NCBI GenBank assembly: GCA_018266335.1
Contig: JAFEAR010000009.1
Coordinates: 1-9,644, forward strand
Reading direction: 5' to 3'
Source: Bdellovibrionales bacterium
GTDB lineage: Bacteria; Bdellovibrionota; UBA2428
Length of the DNA: 9,644 bases
Numbering within the stretch: the stretch's first letter is position 1; every line of letters starts with the position of its first letter. The position numbers and the translations under genes were made by a program. Of this stretch, positions 7,601 to 9,644 are shown piece after piece. A model generated the notes under the pieces. The model made no database searches. It was not told the origin of the DNA and saw only the letters and a list, made by a program, of their open reading frames with translations.

Positions 7601-8237
7601 CGAGAAGCTGGGCACCTGCAGAGGGGGAACAACACGTGTGAAGTGTCAACTTGTGCTTTTTTGTGCTTTGGTGCTTACCTTTTGCACAGTCCGTGTGCTG
7701 AAGTGCTGTAACTGCATCCCGTACGTTCTTGTGTCGTCTCCTGCGGTGGAATAAACGAACATCACGAAGTTTACGCAACAGTGTTTGAATCCCAGACAGA
7801 ACTTACTTGTGGCGGGCCTCTTGTGTTGCTCTCTTGATCCCTGGGGCCTTGCCATCGCAGACAAGAATGAGCGTGCGCACGCTGCGCCCCGTGCAGAGTA
7901 TTGGAAGCACCTGTGCACGCACCATGGCGTACAAGAAGTCGTAAGCCGCGGGAGGGACGAGTAAACGGGCGTTTTCGCTTGCCAGCGCGGCACTTAGCGC
8001 ATGCTGGTCCGAGAAAGCCGTCGGCAAGCCATGCCATAATGCTAGTTTAGAAAGCCCAGCATGAACGCTGCGTGACAACGGAGAACATTACTGAAAAGTC
8101 TGCAGCTGTCATAATCATGCCACTTACGGGATGCTGAAGTCAAGTGCGACTGTACTTCCACGCATTCTTGATACATTTAGCTGCTTGTTGATCGATGGCG
8201 TACGCGCACTTGCACGGAAGGCGCTGCTTTTGCTCAT
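1676..8237 (-). CDS. FEN1/XPG-like nuclease fused to Fanzor (eukaryotic TnpB) nuclease, 9 exons, 2,017 aa
   Basis: Exons: 8237-8128, 8067-7807, 7740-7679, 7615-7305, 7244-7131, 7064-5236, 5168-5091, 5032-4781 and 4712-1676. Every junction keeps the codon phase (2,2,1,0,0,2,2,2), and the total is 6,054 bases with one terminal stop. Domain order: FEN1/XPG nuclease (about 1-286), Pro/Ala-rich linker (351-532), possible coiled coil (660-698), Tudor-knot-like module (842-896), SAP-like motif (1168-1201), a charged helix with acidic run and KRRK (1284-1344), Fanzor RuvC core with zinc ribbon (about 1692-1922), acidic tail (1951-2004). Family knowledge: FEN1/XPG enzymes cut flaps and bubbles, and Fanzors are RNA-guided DNA nucleases of eukaryotes. 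A joint role is my inference. The start at 8237 is the first ATG after an in-frame stop and puts the first catalytic Asp at residue 33 (34 in FEN1). Two adjacent genes are unlikely given the exact phase matches. The stop at 1676 is less sure, because a good donor overlaps it. Confidence 0.82.
1718..1879 (-). other. Acidic low-complexity tail (residues 1951-2004)
   Basis: Almost entirely D, E, S and N, with GAY/GAR codon runs. On the plus strand this shows as long CGTCGTC/TCTTCGTC stretches. Such tails occur on chromatin and histone-chaperone proteins. The repeat-like DNA is explained by coding. Confidence 0.75.
1964..2656 (-). other. Fanzor/TnpB RuvC-like nuclease core (residues about 1692-1922)
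   Basis: RuvC-I is CVGADPGLHPIVAL, with catalytic D1701 (codon 2627-2629). The bridging segment RCRRRGFMANGKQ, then NVVFFGSGFSGG, is the eukaryotic Fanzor pattern, where the canonical RuvC-II acid is absent (Ser1821). The rearranged glutamate is E1870 in APEYFTSQRC (codon 2120-2122), equivalent to xEYxTSxxC of Fanzors. RuvC-III is NRDAVSAENI, with D1911 (codon 1997-1999). The D/E/D triad is therefore complete. Known Fanzors use a structured RNA made from their 3' flank to cut DNA. The N-terminal wedge and REC part must lie in the divergent residues 1345-1690, where I see no clear motif. Confidence 0.85.
2018..2101 (-). other. Zinc ribbon inserted in the RuvC domain
   Basis: Cysteines C1877, C1879, C1901 and C1904, in SQRCSC and ICNQCG, form the TnpB-type ribbon between the rearranged Glu and RuvC-III. 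The first knuckle is CxC instead of the usual CxxC, with Ala where the second Cys is expected. Zinc may still bind through C1879 or with altered geometry. Confidence 0.8.
3698..3880 (-). other. Charged segment: basic helix, acidic run and putative NLS
   Basis: Residues 1284-1344 start as a K/R/E-rich helix (REKEWAAREKERQRQRD), turn into an Asp/Ser/Glu run, and finish GAKRRKP, a plausible monopartite nuclear localisation signal. Probably a disordered insertion ahead of the Fanzor recognition part. Confidence 0.6.
4127..4228 (-). other. SAP-like DNA-binding motif (residues 1168-1201)
   Basis: GLSKEELKELCRAHDLPLTA, then SGQLTNRLLN, follows the SAP pattern: helix LxxxELKxLCxxxxL, a short loop, then a second helix xxLxxRLL. 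The glycine and lysine common in the loop are shifted. SAP motifs bind AT-rich or scaffold-attachment DNA and occur in DNA-repair proteins. Confidence 0.65.
4713..4780 (-). other. Intron 8 of fusion gene, 68 bp
   Basis: Donor GTGCGT at 4780, branch-like TTCTGACC, and acceptor CTGTTCTTGTTGTTGACAG at 4713. Phase 2. It joins VRALEEMTNR to RIDNFDLTGD. This is the junction that links everything upstream to the Fanzor exon. Without it the upstream frame stops at a TAG a few bases later. Confidence 0.88.
5033..5090 (-). other. Intron 7 of fusion gene, 58 bp
   Basis: Donor GTACGC at 5090 and acceptor GTCCTATGCAG at 5033, with a CTGACTGAAT branch-like sequence inside. Phase 2. It joins AHYRELVE to GFAPISDGKPQ. 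Confidence 0.82.
5169..5235 (-). other. Intron 6 of fusion gene, 67 bp
   Basis: Donor GTGAGT at 5235 and acceptor TTTTCTGTGTTGCAG at 5169, phase 2. The donor overlaps a TGA that would otherwise end the protein right after the Tudor-like module. Confidence 0.88.
5236..5399 (-). other. Tudor-knot / chromo-barrel-like SH3-fold module (residues 842-896)
   Basis: HSVGAIVDVRHGEKKRWYTA opens the segment; strands with GCFVSSI follow, and it ends HTEWINAANASTRI. This matches the VGxxVDA...WYxAxI...YxxWxxY..xxEWI....RI outline of Tudor-knot and chromo-barrel domains (MOF, Esa1 and MRG15 type). Those domains bind methylated histones or nucleic acid. The usual aromatic cage is only partly visible (W and Y of RWYTA, and W of EWI). 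Confidence 0.6.
5829..5945 (-). other. Possible coiled coil (residues 660-698)
   Basis: A segment rich in A, Q, E, K and R with regularly spaced hydrophobics (VVQLMVAEAQRAVARAQAQL) and no proline, as in a long amphipathic helix. It may mediate oligomerisation. Assigned by eye only. Confidence 0.5.
6327..6872 (-). other. Pro/Ala/Ser/Thr-rich flexible linker (residues 351-532)
   Basis: About 180 residues dominated by P, A, S, T and V, with few charged or aromatic residues. It includes a run of seven prolines (about 6507-6542), a typical profilin/SH3/WW-binding sequence. It separates the FEN1-like domain from the rest and is probably disordered. Confidence 0.8.
6605..6634. repeat. Perfect 15-bp tandem duplication inside the linker
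   Basis: Two exact adjacent copies of gcgcaccgcctgtgg. The unit is five codons, so it adds a second TGGA-type pentapeptide without changing frame. It suggests recent slippage in the low-complexity linker. Confidence 0.85.
7065..7130 (-). other. Intron 5 of fusion gene, 66 bp
   Basis: Donor GTAAGC at 7130 and acceptor CCACACTCCCGCAG at 7065, phase 0. It contains an in-frame TGA, so it must be removed. This junction ties the nuclease exons to the long linker exon. Confidence 0.9.
7245..7304 (-). other. Intron 4 of fusion gene, 60 bp
   Basis: Donor GTACGA at 7304 and acceptor GTGTGTCGTACAG at 7245, phase 0. It joins QGLDDEQ to FQALMVLGGND, restoring the H2TH block. It is also stop-free and could be read through as 20 residues. 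Confidence 0.85.
7616..7678 (-). other. Intron 3 of fusion gene, 63 bp
   Basis: Donor GTAAGC at 7678 and acceptor TTCCCCCTCTGCAG at 7616, phase 1. Its length is a multiple of three and it has no stop, so retention would insert 21 residues before the XPG-I domain. Confidence 0.88.
7741..7806 (-). other. Intron 2 of fusion gene, 66 bp
   Basis: Donor GTAAGT at 7806 and acceptor TTCCACCGCAG at 7741, phase 2. It joins TQEARHK to RRHKNVRDAV just after the second XPG-N motif. An in-frame TAA sits at the donor. Confidence 0.88.
8068..8127 (-). other. Intron 1 of fusion gene, 60 bp
   Basis: Donor GTAAGT at 8127 and acceptor GTTGTCACGCAG at 8068. It joins VALDFSIP to VHAGLSKLALW in phase 2. Two other AGs (ending at 8091 and 8042) are possible acceptors but put the XPG-N frame out of phase. 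Confidence 0.8.
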
Positions 8238-9644
8238 AGCCGTGGAAAACGCTGTCACGGGGCCGCAGGTGGCTCAAATGCAACAGCTTGAATTCGAACC
8301 ATGCCGCCGGCAGCTTGTCGGGCTCAAACGTCGCTGTTTGCGATCGATTCGCGTACATTCTATGCTAATGACATCATTTCACAGCGGGGTCTAGCCGGAC
8401 ATACTACCGTCATGCAGTAAAACCCGTTGCGGGCACAGCGACTCTTGAGGCGGAAGTTCGCGCAAATAGACACGTGCGTCACCCTTTGCGCATACACTTG
8501 CATTTACCATGTTGTATTTTCCAAGTAAAACTTTGGTGCTGCTGGCGTAATCAGGCGGTGCGACGCCGAACCGGTCCGCCATCGCCTGACCGTCCCATCA
8601 CCAGGCTTTTCCCATGTATTGTGCGATAACATGTTGGTTTCGATCCAGAAATGAGTTTTAGTTTCACCTTGTTCTTTGTGTTTATGGAACGTTGTGGTTG
8701 GAATTCATGCAAATTGCGGACTAAAAGGGGCGCCACAAATCGTTGCTGCCAATATAATCAGCAAGGTTTCCATGTTGGAGTGACCTCGACATGCATTCAA
8801 TGACCCACGACGACTATGAGATGTTTTACAGTGCATGCGAACATCGGCTGCATGTCCCCCTGGAGAAACCCTGAAACTCGATTTTCTCGACCGTTTTATC
8901 CTAAATGATGGTGGCTTGTGTGCTGAAATTCTACCTTGCAAAATACGAAACGGTGCTGACAGAACGGGTAGAGGGACGGGACGGCAACGAAAAGACGCAT
9001 AAACGAAAGATGGTTCGCCACAAAAGGGGCTCGGTTATCGCCGGAAGGGCATGCGTTCGTAGCGCCGAAAGGGGACCAGGTCTTGGTACTAAACTCGAGG
9101 GCCCCTCAAACCTTGCGTCCATGCGTTCGTGCGCTGTGTAGCTCACACCGCTGTTTCCTTGCGCATGCTGCATGTATCCATTTGTGTACACATACGCTAC
9201 CAGGGCGACAGTTGGTTCTCGCGTCATCCTGTCGCGTGCGGCTCGTGACAGAGGATCAGCCTTGCTTTGCGTGGGTCCTGCGTCGCATGCGTTACGCCAA
9301 CGCTCCTGGATACCAGCACCTCGGATGTGTAGTGATGTCAGTGCCACTTTTGCGTCGTTTCCAGGACGGCTTGCGTCGCAAAGTCTCGTGACAATGGAAG
9401 GAATCCGGGTTTTTGGTGGTTGACTTGCGCGCCGTTTTGGTTTGCATTGCCCCTGTTTGCGCAAAATCTCACGGCATACCCCATAGCAACGCCCACGCAC
9501 AGGGAACCCTTGTCCTGCGTGCATGGCAGGGAGGACCGCCAGCCCTGGCTGTGTGCGTCGCTGACGGCGCTGGGCAGCAACGATGAAGTGTCCGTCGCGC
9601 CGATGCGATTTTGAGGCGTATGCAGTTGTCAGATACGCAATACC
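8238..9644. other. Gene-free upstream region of the fusion gene, 1.4 kb
   Basis: The promoter of the fusion gene must lie here, but I see no TATA box or known operator. A 63-codon minus-strand frame with a true ATG (8582-8391) sits upstream of the start and could be a small gene, an upstream ORF or chance. Plus-strand 8905-9141 (78 codons) and minus-strand 9524-8931 (197 codons, no ATG-bounded family features) look non-coding. I found no tRNA and no splice-linked exons of a known family. The contrast with the tight spacing elsewhere in the window is notable. Confidence 0.5.
9050..9130. repeat. Short direct repeat pair catgcgttcgt, 70 bp apart
   Basis: Exact 11-base copies at 9050-9060 and 9120-9130, both followed by GC-rich sequence. 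A shortened version (gcatgcgtt) occurs near 9286. The spacer holds a partly self-complementary stretch (ggggacc ... gggcccc). Function unknown; chance is possible. Confidence 0.4.

Larger units (their letters stand above)
7131..8237 (-). other. FEN1/XPG-type nuclease domain (residues 1-286, exons 1-5)
   Basis: XPG-N: VALDFSI around D33 and LILVCDGKAPGIKR around D108 match the VAIDAS and VFDGKPP..LK blocks. XPG-I: APGEADRMLVALVNSG (E183, D185) followed by ISEDGDVIAMG (D204, D206) matches the APSEAEA...TEDxDxLxFG block. The H2TH start is VLGGNDHFKINGVA (D259), matching LLGSDY..xIxGIG. Human FEN1 uses D34, D86, E158, E160, D179, D181 and D233, so all seven acidic positions are kept, with one E-to-D change. 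D108-to-E183 spacing (75) is FEN1-like and not the very long XPG spacer. The usual MG start is replaced by MSKSS, which may alter active-site assembly because FEN1 uses its glycine 2 amine. The H2TH region is short and divergent. Confidence 0.9.

Noticed and set aside
8280..8300. ggttcgaattc on the minus strand, like a tRNA B box
   Set aside because: No A box or acceptor-stem pairing at the required distance.
8140..8358. 72-codon minus-strand ORF overlapping exon 1 of the fusion gene
   Set aside because: It is in another frame from the XPG-N motif VALDFSI and has no family features.
8391..8582. 63-codon minus-strand ORF starting MADRFGVAPP
   Set aside because: A true ATG and reasonable composition, but no recognisable family and too short to support as a gene. 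Could be an upstream ORF.
9292..9447. Minus-strand peptide starting MQTKTARKSTTKNP, resembling a histone H3 tail
   Set aside because: Only about ten residues resemble H3 (TKQTARKST). The rest of the 51-residue frame does not, so this is probably coincidence.
8931..9524. 197-codon minus-strand frame
   Set aside because: Its composition is arbitrary, no domain is visible, it overlaps competing frames on both strands, and no splice signals link it to anything.
9583..9644. Plus-strand ATG opening a frame to the right edge (MKCPSRRCDF)
   Set aside because: Only about 20 codons are visible, with nothing to support a gene.

Overview
This is a eukaryotic nuclear window. All recognisable genes lie on the minus strand and are broken by small introns (53-73 bp) with good GTRNGN donors and pyrimidine-TTGCAG-type acceptors. 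The codon phases match exactly across every proposed junction. The dense packing, short introns and moderately GC-rich sequence suggest a compact protist, alga or zoosporic-fungus-like genome. I cannot name the organism.

Layout in transcription order (right to left): 8238-9644 holds no gene I can support. 8237-1676 is one very large nine-exon gene predicted to encode 2,017 residues. 1496-507 is a small multi-exon gene for a basic protein I do not recognise. 293-1 is the start of a phosphopantetheine-pathway decarboxylase (PPCDC, coenzyme A synthesis) that runs off the left edge.

The large gene is the main discovery. Exons 1-5 encode a FEN1/XPG-family structure-specific nuclease with all seven metal-binding acidic positions present and FEN1-like spacing. 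Exon 6 continues in frame through a Pro/Ala-rich linker, a possible coiled coil and a Tudor-knot/chromo-barrel-like module. Exons 7-9 continue in frame into a SAP-like DNA-binding motif and then a Fanzor (eukaryotic TnpB) RuvC nuclease with its zinc ribbon, and end in an acidic tail. The Fanzor carries the rearranged catalytic glutamate typical of eukaryotic members and keeps both RuvC aspartates. If the splice model holds, one polypeptide joins a flap/5'-nuclease, chromatin- and DNA-binding modules and a potentially RNA-guided nuclease.

A second open question is whether this gene stops at 1676. A strong donor overlaps the stop codon, and two further short introns would join it in frame to every exon of the small downstream gene. 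That would give a 2,274-residue product ending at 507. No transposon ends or guide-RNA gene could be identified by eye, so the locus may be a domesticated Fanzor rather than an active mobile element.
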